From the NCBI RefSeq assembly GCF_964340395.1, contig NC_135560.1, positions 631,001-695,000 of the forward strand: a stretch of DNA of 64,000 nt, written 5' to 3'. This document shows positions 38,901 through 53,200 of this stretch, piece after piece. The stretch comes from Glandiceps talaboti (taxonomy: Eukaryota > Hemichordata > Enteropneusta > Spengelidae). The stretch's first letter is position 1. Every line of letters starts with the position of its first letter. The position numbers and the translations under genes were made by a program. The notes under the pieces were generated by a model. That model was not told the origin of the DNA and searched no databases. It saw only the letters and a program-made list of their open reading frames with translations.

Positions 38901-41900
38901 GTATATTATTATGATCAAACACTTATTTTATTTGCATTCTGCATGTTATTATGATCAAACACTTATTTTATTTACATTCTGTATGTTATTATGATGATAA
39001 AACACTTATTTTATTTGCATTCTGAATGTTATTATGATCAAACACTTATTTTATTTACATTCTGTATGTTATTATTATGATCAAACACTTATTTTAATTA
39101 CATTCTGCATGTTATTATGATCAAACACTTATTTTATTTGCATTCTGTATATTATTGTGATCAAACACTTATTTTATTTGCATTCTGTATATTATTATGA
39201 TCAAACACTTATTTTATTTGCATTCTGTATGTTATTATGATGATAAAACACTTATTTTATTTGCATTCTGCATGTTATTATGATCAAACACTTATTTTAT
39301 TTACGTTCTGTATGTTATTATTATGATCAAACACTTATTTTATTTGCATTCTGTATGTTATTATGATGATAAAACACTTATTTTATTTGCATTCTGTATG
39401 TTATTATTATGATCAAACACTTATTTTATTTACATTCTGCATGTTATTATGATCAAACACTTATTTTATTTGCATTCTGTATATTATTATGATCAAACAC
39501 TTATTTTATTTGCATTCTGTATATTATTATGATCAAACACTTATTTTATTTGCATTATCATTCTGTATATTATTATGATCGAACACTTATTTTATTTGCA
39601 TTCTGCATGTTATTATGATCAAACACTTATTTTATTTACATTCTGTATGTTATTATTATGATCAAACACTTATTTTAATTACATTCTGCATGTTATTATG
39701 ATCAAACACTTATTTTATTTGCATTCTGTATATTATTGTGATCAAACACTTATTTTATTTGCATTCTGTATATTATTATGATCAAACACTTATTTTATTT
39801 GCATTCTGTATGTTATTATTATGATCAAACACTTATTTTAATTACATTCTGCATGTTATTATGATCAAACACTTATTTTATTTGCATTCTGTATATTATT
39901 GTGATCAAACACTTATTTTATTTGCATTCTGTATATTATTATGATCAAACACTTATTTTATTTGCATTCTGTATGTTATTATGATGATAAAACACTTATT
40001 TTATTTGCATTCTGCATGTTATTATGATCAAACACTTATTTTATTTACATTCTGTATGTTATTATTATGATCAAACACTTATTTTATTTACATTCTGCAT
40101 GTTATTGTGATCGAACACTTATTTTATTTGCATTCTGTATATTATTATGATCAAACACTTATTTTATTTGCATTCTGTATATTATTATGATCAAACACTT
40201 ATTTTATTTGCATTCTGTATATTATTATGATCGAACACTTATTTTATTTGCATTCTGTATGTTATTATGATCAAACACTTATTTTATTTGCATTCTGTAT
40301 ATTATTATGATCAAACACTTATTTTATTTGTATTCTGTATATTATTATGATCAAACACTTATTTTAATTACATTCTGTATATTATTATGACCAAACACTT
40401 ATTATATTTGCATTCTGTATATTATTATGATCAAACACTTATTTTATTTGCATTCTGTATGTTATTATGATGATAAAACACTTATTTTTTTGCATTCTGT
40501 ATGTTATTATGATCAAACACTTATTTTATTTACATTCTGCATGTTATTATGATCAAACACTTATTTTATTTACATTCTGTATGTTATTATGATGATCAAA
40601 CACTTATTTTATTTACATTCTGTATGTTATTATGATAAAACACTTATTTTATTTACATTCTGTATGTTATTATGATCAAACACTTATTTTATTTGCATTC
40701 TGTATGTTATTATGATAAAACACTTATTTTATTTGCATTCTGTATGTTATTATTATGATCAAACACTTATTTTATTTACATTCTGCATGTTATTATGATC
40801 AAACACTTATTTTATTTGCATTCTGTATATTATTGTGATCGAACACTTATTTTATTTGCATTCTGTATATTATTATGATCAAACACTTATTTTATTTGCA
40901 TTCTGTATGTTATTATGATGATAAAACACTTATTTTATTTGCATTCTGTATGTTATTATTATGATCAAACACTTATTTTATTTACATTCTGCATGTTATT
41001 ATGATCAAACACTTATTTTATTTGCATTCTGTATATTATTGTGATCGAACACTTATTTTATTTGCATTCTGTATATTATTATGATCAAACACTTATTTTA
41101 TTTGCATTATCATTCTGTATATTATTATGATCAAACACTTATTTTAATTACATTCTGTAGATTATTATGATCAAACACTTATTTTATTTGCATTCTGTAT
41201 ATTATTATGATCAAACACTTATTTTAATTACATTCTGTATATTATTATGATCAAACACTTATTTTATCTGCATTCTGTATATTATTATGATCAAACACTT
41301 AATTTATTTGCATTCTTCATGTTATGATTATCAAACACTTATTTTATTTGCATTCTGTATGTTATGATCAAACACTTATTTTATTTGCATTCTGTATATT
41401 ATTATGATCAAACACTATTTTTTTTATTCTGTATGTTATTATGATCAAACACTTATTTTATTTACATTCTGTATGTTATTATGATCAAACACTTATTTTA
41501 TTTACATTCTGCATGTTATTATGATAAAACACTTATTTTATTTACATTCTGCATGTTATTATGATAAAACACTTATTTTATTTATATTCTGTATGTTATT
41601 ATGATCAAACACTTAGTTTATTTGCATTCTGCATGTTATTATGATCAAACATATATTTTATTTGCATTCTGCATGTTATTATGATCAAACACTTATTTTA
41701 TTTACATTCTGCATGTTATTATGATCAAACATATATTTTATTTGCATTCTGCATGTTATTATGATCAAACACTTATTTTATTTACATTCTGTATGTTATT
41801 ATGATAAAACACTTATTTTATTTACATTCTGTATGTTATTATGATCAAACACTTATTTTATTTACATTCTGCATTTTATTATGATAAAACACTTATTTTA

Positions 41901-43640
41901 TTTGCATTCTGTATATTATTATGATCAAACACTTAGTTTATTTACATTCTGTATGTTATTATGATCAAACACTTAGTTTATTTACATTCTGTATGTTATT
42001 ATGATCAAACACTTATTTTATTTACATTCTGCATATTATGATCAAACACTTATTTTATTTACATTCTGTATGTTATGATCAAACACTTATCTTATTTACA
42101 TTCTGTATGTTATTATGATCAAACACTTAGTTTATTTGCATTCTGTAGATTATTATGATCAAACACTTATTTTATTTACATTCTGCATGTTATTATGATC
42201 AAACACTTATTTTATTTGCATTCTGTATATTATTATGATCGAACACTTATTTTATTTGCATTCTGTATGTTATTATGATCAAACACTTATTTTATTTGCA
42301 TTCTGTATATTATTATGATCAAACACTTATTTTAATTACATTCTGTAGATTATTATGATCAAACACTTATTTTATTTGCATTCTGTATATTATTATGATC
42401 AAACACTTATTTTAATTACATTCTGTATATTATTATGATCAAACACTTATTTTATCTGCATTCTGTATATTATTATGATCAAACACTTAATTTATTTGCA
42501 TTCTTCATGTTATGATTATCAAACACTTATTTTATTTGCATTCTGTATGTTATGATCAAACACTTATTTTATTTGCATTCTGTATATTATTATGATCAAA
42601 CACTATTTTTTTTATTCTGTATGTTATTATGATCAAACACTTATTTTATTTACATTCTGTATGTTATTATGATCAAACACTTATTTTATTTACATTCTGT
42701 ATGTTATTATTATGATCAAACACTTATTTTATTTACATTCTGCATGTTATTATGATAAAACACTTATTTTATTTACATTCTGCATGTTATTATGATAAAA
42801 CACTTATTTTATTTATATTCTGTATGTTATTATGATCAAACACTTAGTTTATTTGCATTCTGTATGTTATTATGATCAAACACTTATTTTATTTGCATTC
42901 TGTAGGTTATTATGATCAAACACTTAGTTTATTTACATTCTGTATGCTATTATGATCAAACACTTAGTTTATTTGCATTCTGTATGTTATTATGATCAAA
43001 CACTTAGTTTATTTGCATTCTGTATGTTATTATGATCAAACACTTATTTTATTTACATTCTGCATGTTATTATGATCAAACACATAATTTATTTGCATTC
43101 TGTATATTATTATGATCAAACACTTATTTTATTTGCATTTTGTATGTTATTATGATCAAACACTTATTTTATTTACATTCTGTATATTATTATGATCAAA
43201 CACTTATTTTATTTGCATTTTGTATGTTATTATGATAAAACACTTATTTTATTCACATTCTGTATGTTATTATGATAAAACACTTATTTTATTTACATTC
43301 TGCATGTTATTATGATCAAACACTTATTTTATTTGCATTCTTCATGTTATTATGATCAAACACTTATTTTATTTGCATTCTGTATATTATTATGATCAAA
43401 CACTTATTTTATTTGCATTTTGTATGTTATTATGATAAAACACTTATTTTATTTACATTCTGTATGTTATCATGATCAAACACTTATTTTATTTGCATTT
43501 TGTATGTTATTATGAGCAAACACTTATTTTATTTGCATTCTGTATGTTATTATGATGATAAAACACTTAGTTTATTTGCATTCTGTATGTTATTATGATA
43601 AAACACTTAGTTTATTTGCATTCTGTATATTATTATGATC
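35990..43640. repeat. About 40-bp minisatellite, about 190 copies (7.65 kb)
   Basis: Units are built on ATGATCAAACACTTATTTTA followed by TTTGCATTCTGTATATTATT. Length changes come from an extra ATT, an extra GATA, or a GCATTATCATTCTG block that recurs near 36905, 37235, 38020, 38885, 39545 and 41105. The right 2.3 kb is more diverged and carries a block repeated at 41263 and 42451. It is the largest array and lies in the 27-kb intron. Confidence 0.95.
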
Positions 43641-44570
43641 AAACGCTATTGCATTATGTACACTAAAGGGTGTGCATGTTACATCTTCGTTATATACTAT
43701 TATTTTGTCTTTTATTACTATGTCTTTATGAAGTAACACTTGGTCTTTATGTTAGTTCCTCACTCCGTTTCCTCACTAGAGGGCAGGAGTTTCTGTAGCA
43801 GACAAGAGTGAATAGGGATAGAATTCCGCTAACTCTATTTCTATTTCTAGTACTGAAGACCATAAAACAGGATTTTCAGAAGCTTTAGACAGCAATTTTT
43901 CATTGTGCCTGTTTCACATGCAATATCTGTCCATAGTTTGTGAAAATGGAGATACTCATCCATGACAGCGGTGTTGCAACATTTCCATGCAGCCACAATG
44001 GACACTGCCTTCAAATCAAGAGGGTGACTCAGTCCACTAACTCCGAATCAATTACATATCATATAATACCATAAACAGCACTAGTCGACTACAATATATT
44101 AGTACATATAAATATACTGACAGAGATAGAATGAGACAGCAGTTTCAATTGTGAGAGTTTTATTGCCTCTTGGGAACAGTTACGAGGGCCAACTACAAAT
44201 TCTCAAGCATCTACACTAAAGTCTGTCTCCTACGAATATATCCATCTCTGTTCAGTCAGAATATCATGATTACATTAGGATGGGCAAAGGAGGTCCCCCA
44301 GTACAATTAATGGAAAAACTACTAGCATTGAAGTGTTGAATTACAAATTACGCAGAGAGAATTTGAATTTTTCCTTTTACGATGAAAAAGCAAAATTGAC
44401 AAATTATGAAAAACAGAAATTGAAGTTTAGTAACTGTGTAAGTGGAAAGTTTTGTAGTTGTTGTTTTTTGTTTTTTTTTAAATTTTTTATCAATCCAATT
44501 CATTTGTTTACAATGTACTTTCCTCATTACATACTGAAGTTGTATATAAGTTTGTGTATTTGATGTAAAT
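43641..44570. other. Intronic sequence, nothing recognised
   Basis: Unique DNA; the open frame at 44333-44563 resembles no protein and has no exon features. Confidence 0.5.
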
Positions 44571-44577
44571 TATAAAT

Positions 44578-45425
44578 TAAAGCTGCAAGCAGCGATTATG
44601 TTGCCCAAGCAGTTTGCACAGCAGGCAATGATGTGTTGCATGGAGGTTGGAGTAGTCTTCCTTCTACATGCCAAATTGTAAGGTTATCTATAAACTGGTT
44701 TCAGAGAAGAACATTTTTAAAAAGATTTGGTGGAAAATCCAATATGGCCACTGGATTTCTTAAATCAATGCTGCCGTGAAACTACGCATTGAAATTTTTT
44801 CTCGTTTACAAACTTTAAAGTAGTCAAATGCTTTATTCAAATTGCCAAAATGCAAGTCAATCAGTGCAGTGCTTTTGGAGAAGTTGTCATTTTTAAATTT
44901 TCGTAAAATCCAATATGGCTGTCATAGCTAGCAGTCAACCGATTGCAATGCTTTTCGCAAACTTGAAAGACATCACTTAGATGATGCTGTACACAAAAGA
45001 TCACACCAAGTGGACTGCTTGTTTTGGACAAGAAGATTTTTAAAGGAAAAATGCAATTGTTTTGAAAATCTAATATGCGGCCAAGGTCACATGACCACAC
45101 GCAATTTTATTGGCAAAATTAAAAGGGCAAGGGACATGTATACTACATACCAAATTTCGAGCCAACTGGACCCCTAGGTTTTGAGAAGAAATTGATTTAA
45201 GATTTTCACAAAATCCAATATGGCCAGGTCATGAGACCAGCCCGACATTCATGGTTTACGGGCAATCGTTTTCTAGTTCTAGCTCGACAAAAAAACGGCA
45301 GGAGAAGAAGAAGAAGAAGAAGAAGAAGAAGAAGAAGAAGAAGAAGAAGAAGAGGAGGAGGAGGAGGAGGAGAAGGAGGAGGAGAAGAAGAAGAAGAAGA
45401 CTAATAGGGGCCCAAGCCCATCAAA
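44578..45425. mobile_element. Dispersed non-autonomous element with (GAA)n tail region
   Basis: Begins AAAGCTGCAAGCAGCGATTA and ends GGGGCCCAAGCCCATC after a (GAA)n/(GGA)n tract at about 45302-45400. Inside, TCCAATATGGCC-type phrases repeat at roughly 150-bp spacing. The AGCTGCAAGCAGCGAT start is one I recall from repeats in several animals. Superfamily not assigned. The poly-Lys/Arg open frame at 45251-45436 is a translation of the tract. Confidence 0.6.
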
Positions 45426-45533
45426 TTATTATTTAATAATCAACATTAATTATTATTCAATTTTTATTTATGTAAATTATTTGATTTCAATTCACAATGA
45501 CAACTCTTCTAAAGAATACCATCTGACACTTAC

Positions 45534-45642
45534 AGCCTCCTTCTCTTCTTTGGTTTTTGGTGCCAGTTTAAAGTCTACAATAAGATGGCCCAACTTCTCA
45601 TGTTTAGATCCCTCTGTCAGTTTCAGTTTCATGTTTTTCAAC
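45534..45642 (-). CDS. MCTP: MCTP-like exon: end of C2A and linker to C2B
   Basis: The 109-nt exon adds 36 codons plus one base that completes the Lys split with the C2A exon. It reads LKNMKLKLTEGS, then LGHLIVDFKLAPKTKEEKEA. This matches the last strands of an MCTP C2A domain, where the usual pattern is a polar strand, then LG-hydrophobic strand, then a charged linker. The acceptor is TTATCTTACAG and the donor GCT|GTAAGTG. It ends in phase 0, which matches the phase-0 start of the C2B exon at 18344, so no exon need be missing from the 27.2-kb intron between them. The sequence alone would be a weak C2 call. Position, phase and strand make it firm. Confidence 0.85.
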
Positions 45643-46970
45643 CTGTAAGATAAACAATTTGGTTTTAAATTACAGTTGTTGATCCATCATTGGTAATAAA
45701 TAGATCACAGTGTGTTGTTAATTCTCATAACCAGTTTCATTAACTAGCTATCAGATGGCAATTTATGGCCATCTGGGCCCAGATGAAGAGCCGGTAGAAT
45801 TTAACAGTGTTACCTATATTTTGGCAGTTTCAACACAAACTTTTCAAAACTGCATTGAAAATATTACGTTTCGAACTATAGTTAGATCCACACAAGGGAT
45901 CGCAGGCCCTATGATTATAGGAAATCTCGCTTGCCACACTGCAAAATTGCTATATTGTTGCCTATTTTTAAACAAACGTCTAAAATTTGATAGAGTATCA
46001 ATATAACTTTTCACCCGACTTGTGTTGCATCGTCTAAAAGCAACACACAAGCGGACGCAATCATCTCACTGTAATGCAAGTTAATAGCAATAATGTAAAT
46101 TTTAGTCTGTAATTCATCAGATACATTCATCCACGTCTGCTAAAAACATTGAGATACTGTATCATTGTATTTTAAGAATTTGGACTATGAATTCTACAAC
46201 ATGTTCATCACTAAGAACTCAAGTATAACTAGTATGCATTTGCAAGCAAAAGCGTAGTTCCAGGGCACAGTTGGGGACATGAAGAGGCAATCAGCTGATG
46301 TTTGGCGTGTAATCTATCGGTGCGCCCCTCAAAAACCCCCCGTGGAGAACACTGCATACACAGAAGCATGCAAACAGTGCCTGTTTTTTATCAACAGGAC
46401 GGCAACTAAATTTGATAAGAAAAAAAACTGAGTGATACCAATATATCTGTCCCTTAATTTAACAAAATCACATCCAATGATGCACAAATTCGATCAAAAC
46501 AGGTTCACACATCATAAACTCAACTTTACTGTACGTGATTGTTAATCACGCTTCCAGAAAGTTCTTGTTAACCATGTGCTTTGTAATGAGTCAGCATTTA
46601 AACATGACCCCCTCGACTCCACAACTTTTAGTACAGTACCACCTCCGCAACACGATATTGTCAGCTATCACAAGTTTTTAGCTTACGCAAATAGCAACGA
46701 GATAGGAGGTCCCCAACGGCTGGCGATTGCCGCAATGCATGCTGGGAAACCCAGAAGAAAACTGCGTGGAGACCCCTACTGAGTTGTAAACCGGAAGTGG
46801 ATAGAAAGTGAGAATGGAGGGTAAACCAAAAGTTCCAGGGCGCCATATGGCTGATATGTGTGTCACACATCATGATTTCCTAGTTTAGTTCCTGACGACC
46901 ATATTCCGATTTTACCATATGTTATCTTCACAATAACATAGGGTAAAATTGAAAAAATGGCCCAAATCAC
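45643..46970. other. Intronic sequence with dispersed fragments
   Basis: No gene. Short pieces resembling other places in the window are at 46233 (GCATTTGCAAGCAAAAGC) and 46830 (AGTTCCAGGGCGCCATATGG). A TCAA-rich simple tract follows at about 46978-47020. Confidence 0.5.
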
Positions 46971-47153
46971 ACACCTGTGATCAATCAATTAATCAATCAG
47001 TCAATCAGTCAATTAATCAAATTTATATAGCACCGATTTCCAGAGCAATGTTCAATGACTGGTGTAATGGGTACAGAGCCAATGCTGATATGACCAATCG
47101 GGTTTGGCAAGTGGTTAAATTTAGAACGGATGAGGAGAACTTCAGTTTTGTTA

Positions 47154-47770
47154 TCATTTAGTTGCAGTTTGTTGTGTCATCCATTGGTCAATATCATGGA
47201 CACACGTCTCTACTGAATGTGTCGCGGAAGGTGAATCTTGGTGGGAAAAAGCAAGGTGTATTTCATTATCATCTACATACTGATGAAACTGCAAATTGTG
47301 ACGACGTATTAATTCTCCCAGAGGTGTAATGTAAATTGTAAACAAGAGAGGTCCAAGTACTGATCCTTGTGGCACCCCATAACTGAGAGCTGATGGTTCA
47401 CTTATGATGTTTTGTATTGTTACTGATTGATACCGGTTCTTCAGATAGGATGTAAACCATGTTAGAGCCATTATGTTATACCAAGGTTGGCTAGTCTTTT
47501 ATGTAATATGTCATGGTCGATAGTATTAAACACAGCTGAGAGGTCGAGAAGGATGAGTAGAACATATTTTCCAGAATCCAGTGATAAGCAGATGTCATTG
47601 TGAACCTTTAACAGAGCAGTTTCCGTGCTATGGTGTTTCCGATATGCTGACTGAAATGGTTCAATGAGTGAGTTTGTTGTGAGATAGGTATTGATTTGAG
47701 AAGCAACTATCTTCTCAACGTACCTTGGAAAGAAATGGAAGACTAGAGATGGGTTCTTTCTCAGTGCCAA
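47154..47770 (-). pseudogene. LINE (non-LTR) reverse transcriptase remnant, frameshifted
   Basis: Two minus frames meet at about 47470. The first (47770-47471) carries YVEKIVASQINTYL, then PFQSAYRKHHSTETALLKV, then LLILLDLSAVFNTIDHDIL, i.e. the STETALL and D-S-A-F-DTIDH motifs with the catalytic Asp. The second carries YGVPQGSVLGPLLFTIYI and QYVDDNEIH. The catalytic box is YVDD where most relatives have YADD. The order and motifs are those of CR1/L2/jockey-type elements. Frames do not join and no endonuclease is attached, so it is a dead fragment inside the MCTP intron. Confidence 0.88.
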
Positions 47771-47789
47771 TATACAATTTCCTCATAAC

Positions 47790-48105
47790 CCTTGGCATTT
47801 CTATGGTTTGTATGGGGCACTGAAAGAGTGAAGCTACACCCCTAAGAACATTCCCACCAAATTTCAGACCAATCTGCTCAGTAGTTTTGGGGTGCAAGTC
47901 TTTTGACCAAAAATGGCATTTTCTTTATCCAAATCACAGACCAGTGATGCAATCATTTTGCTTTCAACAGTATCCTGACTAGACACCAAAAGTAATGTTT
48001 CCACCAAATACCAAGGCAATTGGTCCAGCAGTTTTCATCCACAAACAAACACACACACACTTTACTATATCTATAACACTGCTGAACCTCAGTTCAGTTG
48101 TGCTA
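47790..48105. mobile_element. Partial TAGCACAACTG-family element
   Basis: Contains ACCAATCTGCTCAGTAGTTT, TTGGTCCAGCAGTTTTCATC, a short CA run and the end CTCAGTTCAGTTGTGCTAAA. Only the right part of the element is present. Confidence 0.7.
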
Positions 48106-48425
48106 AAAATTACACCAATGTCATTAACATATGTCATTGATTCCTGGGTGCAGCTGTTGCTTTAGTAAATGACCTCAACTTTAAATAAAATTATTTTTGC
48201 TAACTTATTATGAATAGATATAATTTTGTATATGAATGCATACCATATTATGTCAGGTGATAAAAAATACTTAGTCTATCATTTTAAGTTAGGCATATGT
48301 GCCCAGTGACATATAATATCATTTAAAATGACTAGGCATATATATATACACATGTACAGATCATATATGTGACATAGACACAGACACAAACACATATATT
48401 TTCTATGTAAAATGACCCAACTTAC

Positions 48426-48648
48426 TTATTGGCTGGTAACTTAGACAGATCAACTTGTACAGAACCCATGGATTCATCAGATCCTGCTCTGTCCCAGTCA
48501 AATACTTTCAATATTAATGGGTCATTGAGATTTTCAATAGGAATGGTACAGCTCTCATCCCATCGTGGGTTTAAATTCTTGTGTATTGTACGGCTCTTGA
48601 ACATCTGTTTGTTTCCAATTTTAATCTTGACATATGGGTCACTTGTAC
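48426..48648 (-). CDS. MCTP: MCTP-like exon: C2A domain (most of it)
   Basis: This is the most upstream exon I can find for the MCTP-like gene. MCTP proteins are ER-associated C2 proteins with C-terminal membrane segments that act in calcium and lipid signalling. The 223-nt exon encodes about 74 residues. It reads [13 protein letters not shown], then HKNLNPRWDE, then VFDWDRAGSDESMG, then DLSKLPANK. These are the SDPYVK loop, the NPxW turn and the DxD calcium loop of a C2 domain. The best family match from memory is the first C2 domain of animal MCTP. The acceptor is AG before GTACAAGT and the donor is AA|GTAAGT. The exon starts with 2 nt of a split Gly codon and ends with 2 nt of a split Lys codon. 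The first C2A strands must come from an exon further right that I did not find. Confidence 0.9.
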
Positions 48649-48689
48649 CTAGAGGATGACAATGTAACATAACATGGAGTAGGTCAGGA

Positions 48690-49645
48690 TTAAAAACATA
48701 ACAGTATACAATTGGTGAAATCTAAACCATTACGATATCAGCTACTGTACGTAACCAGTATAATTAAAAACCGCATTTACAATTGGTGAAATCTAAACCA
48801 TTACGATATCAGCTACTGTACGTAACCAGTATAATTAAAAACCACATTTACAATTGGTGAAATCTAAACCATTACGATATGGCTACTGTATGTAACCAGT
48901 ATAAAAACCACATTTACAATTGGTGAAATCTAAACCATTACGATGTGGCTACTGTATGTAACCAGTATAAAAACCACATTTACAATTGGTGAAATCTAAA
49001 CCATTACGATATGGCTACTGTATGTAACCAGTATAAAAAACACATTTACAATTGGTGAAATCTAAACCATTACGATATGGCTACTGTATGTAACCAGTAT
49101 AAAAACCACATTTACAATTGGTGAAATCTAAACCATTACGATATGGCTACTGTATGTAACCAGTATAAAAACCACATTTACAATTGGTGAAATCTAAACC
49201 ATTACGATATTGGCTACTGTACGTAACCAGTATAAAAACCACATTTACAATTGGTGAAATCTAAACCATTAAGACATCGGCTACTGTACGTAACCAGTAT
49301 AATTAAAAACCTCATTTACAATTGGTGAAATCTAAACCATTACGATATGGCTACTGTATGTAACCAGTATAAAAACCACATTTACAATTGGGGAAATCTA
49401 AACCATTACGATATGGCTACTGTATGTAACCAGTATAAAAACCACATTTACAATTGGTGAAATCTAAACCATTACGATATCAGCTACTGTACATATTAAT
49501 CATTACGACATCGGCTACTGTACGTAACCAGTATAAAAACCCCATTTCAATTGGTGAAATCTAAACCATTACGACATCGGCTACTGTACGTAACCAGTAT
49601 AAAAACCATATTTACAATTGGTGAAATCTAAACCATTACGATATC
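48690..49645. repeat. 65-71-bp minisatellite, about 14 copies
   Basis: Units carry ACAATTGGTGAAATCTAAAC then CATTACGATATGGCTACTGT. Spacings of TCTAAACC are 71, 71 and 66 bp at the left end. The array begins about 40 bp upstream of the C2A exon acceptor and ends at a LINE endonuclease fragment. Confidence 0.95.
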
Positions 49646-49647
49646 AG

Positions 49648-50140
49648 CTTTCAGGTGGAGTTTGTGTAAATGTAAGAAATATTTTTGTAGAAGAAACTCA
49701 CCATATTAAATGTAATTTACTTGATACTATTTGCCTTCTTTTGGATGGAAGTATTTTTGAGTTAGATAAAGATGTACTCTTGTGTTCAACATATATTTCA
49801 CCACAATATTCGTCACCGTACAACACATTACCTTCTCAAAATGGTACAGAATTACTTGAGAATTCGGTTCAAATATTTTATCTGACCTATCCAATGTTTA
49901 TGTAATTCTTTCTGGAGATTTCATTGCTTACACAGGCAATAGTACAGCACGTTATTGGAGATTCTGTATTGCATGATAGGGATTCCTTTACAGTACAACG
50001 GGCGTCAAAAGACAAAAAGATATATAATTTTAGGCATTTGCTGTTATCGCTTTGTTGTACACTTAATTTACATTTTTTAATTTAAGACTGCAAAACAGCA
50101 TTTCAAGAACACTTCTCGTAACAAGAAATGTTTATATTAC
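49648..50140 (+). pseudogene. LINE endonuclease (EEP) remnant
   Basis: The plus frame reads SGGVCVNVRNIFVEE, later VLLCSTYISPQYSSPY. In another frame it then has LSGDFIAYTG, and later NFRHLLLSLCCTLNLHFL. These match the G-G-V-x-V, YxxP, GDFNAxxG and FGxxLLxLCxxxxLxILN steps of the apurinic-type endonuclease of non-LTR retrotransposons. The conserved Asn of GDFN is Ile here, and frameshifts separate the parts. It is on the opposite strand from the reverse transcriptase at 47.5 kb, so the two are probably independent insertions. Confidence 0.75.
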
Positions 50141-50239
50141 AGCAAAATGGAAGATACGCTTGTTTCTGACATTTCGGATTCAAAGCATTTCAAAGTGAAT
50201 TCGCTGTGCTTGGTATCAACACCTGACCTTCAAAAAATG

Positions 50240-53200
50240 TTGATGGCTATCTAACCTTTACTTACCCTTACACAAACTCCATCTTGATATCTAACCTTTA
50301 CTTACCCTTACACAAACTCCATCTTGATATCTAACCTTTACTTACCCTTACACAAACTCCATCTTGATATCTAACCTTTACTTAGCCTTACACAAACTCC
50401 ATCTTGATATCTACCTTTACTTACCCTTACACAAACTCCATCTTGATATCTACCTTTACTTACCCTTACACAAACTCCATCTTGATATCTAACCTTTACT
50501 TAGCCTTACACAAACTCCATCTTGATATCTACCTTTACTTACCCTTACACAAACTCCATCTTGATATCTAACCTTTACTTACCCTTACACAAACTCCATC
50601 TTGATATCTAACCTTTACTTACCCTTACACAAACTCCATCTTGATATCTACCTTTACTTACCCTTACACAAACTCCATCTTGATATATACCTTTACTTAC
50701 CCTTACACAAACTCCATCTTGATATCTAACCTTTACTTACCCTTACACAAACTCCATCTTGATATCTAACCTTTACTTACCCTTACACAAACTCCATCTT
50801 GATATCTAACCTTTACTTAGCCTTACACAAACTCCATCTTGATATCTACCTTTACTTACCCTTACACAAACTCCATCTTGATATCTAACCTTTACTTACC
50901 CTTACACAAACTCCATCTTGATATCTAACCTTTACTTACCCTTACACAAACTCCATCTTGATATCTACCTTTACTTACCCTTACACAAACTCCATCTTGA
51001 TATCTACCTTTACTTACCCTTACACAAACTCCATCTTGATATCTACCTTTACTTACCCTTACACAAACTCCATCTTGATATCTAACCTTTACTTACCCTT
51101 ACACAAACTCCATCTTGATATCTACCTTTACTTACCCTTACAAATACTCCATCTTGATATCTACCTTTACTTACCCTTACACAAACTCCATCTTGATATT
51201 TAACCTTTACTTACCCTATTACACAAACTCCATCTTGATATCTAACCTTTACTTACCCTTACACAAACTCCATCTTGATATCTACCTTTACTTACCCTTA
51301 CACAAACTCCATCTTGATATCTAACCTTTACTTACCCTTACACAAACTCCATCTTGATATCTAACCTTTACTTACCCTTACACAAACTCCATCTTGATAT
51401 CTACCTTTACTTACCCTTACACAAACTCCATCTTGATATCTAACCTTTACTTAGCCTTACACAAACTCCATCTTGATATCTACCTTTACTTACCCTTACA
51501 CAAACTCCATCTTGATATCTAACCTTTACTTACCCTTACACAAACTCCATCTTGATATCTAACCTTTACTTACCCTTACACAAACTCCATCTTGATATCT
51601 ACCTTTACTTACCCTTACACAAACTCCATCTTGATATATACCTTTACTTACCCTTACACAAACTCCATCTTGATATCTAACCTTTACTTACCCTTACACA
51701 AACTCCATCTTGATATCTAACCTTTACTTACCCTTACACAAACTCCATCTTGATATCTAACCTTTACTTAGCCTTACACAAACTCCATCTTGATATCTAC
51801 CTTTACTTACCCTTACACAAACTCCATCTTGATATCTAACCTTTACTTACCCTTACACAAACTCCATCTTGATATCTAACCTTTACTTACCCTTACACAA
51901 ACTCCATCTTGATATCTACCTTTACTTACCCTTACACAAACTCCATCTTGATATCTACCTTTACTTACCCTTACACAAACTCCATCTTGATATCTACCTT
52001 TACTTACCCTTACACAAACTCCATCTTGATATCTAACCTTTACTTACCCTTACACAAACTCCATCTTGATATCTACCTTTACTTACCCTTACAAATACTC
52101 CATCTTGATATCTACCTTTACTTACCCTTACACAAACTCCATCTTGATATTTAACCTTTACTTACCCTATTACACAAACTCCATCTTGATATCTAACCTT
52201 TACTTACCCTTACACAAACTCCATCTTGATATCTACCTTTACTTACCCTTACACAAACTCCATCTTGATATCTAACCTTTACTTACCCTTACACAAACTC
52301 CATCTTGATATCTAACCTTTACTTACCCTTACACAAACTCCATCTTGATATCTAACCTTTACTTACCCTTACACAAACTCCATCTTGATATCTAACCTTT
52401 ACTTACCCTTACACAAACTCCATCTTGATATCTAACCTTTACTTACCCTTACACATACTCCATCTTGATATATACCTTTACTTACCCTTACACAAACTCC
52501 ATCTTGATATCTAACCTTTACTTACCCTTACACAAACTCCATCTTGATATCTAACCTTTACTTACCCTTACACAAACTCCATCTTGATATCTAACCTTTA
52601 CTTACCCTTACACAAACTCCATCTTGATATCTAACCTTTACTTACCCTTACACAAACTCCATCTTGATATCTAACCTTTACTTACCCTTACACATACTCC
52701 ATCTTGATATATACCTTTACTTACCCTTACACAAACTCCATCTTGATATCTAACCTTTACTTACCCTTACACAAACTCCATCTTGATATCTAACCTTTAC
52801 TTACCCTTACACAAACTCCATCTGCGATATCTACCTTTACTTAGCCTTACACAAACTCCATCTTGATATCTACCTTTACTTACCCTTACACAAACTCCAT
52901 CTTGATATCTAACCTTTACTTACCCTTACACAAACTCCATCTTGATATCTAACCTTTACTTACCCTTACACATACTCCATCTTGATATCTACCTTTACTT
53001 ACCCTTACACAAACTCCATCTTGATATCTAACCTTTACTTACCCTTACACAAACTCCATCTTGATATCTAACCTTTACTTAGCCTTACACATACTCCATC
53101 TTGATATCTACCTTTACTTACCCTTACACATACTCCATCTTGATATCTACCTTTACTTACCCTTACACATACTCCATCTTGATATCTACCTTTACTTACC

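Noticed and set aside
45251-45436. Lys/Arg-rich 61-codon frame
   Set aside because: It is the translation of a (GAA)n/(GGA)n tract within a dispersed element.
48429-48659. Plus-strand 76-codon frame
   Set aside because: It is the antisense shadow of the MCTP C2A exon.
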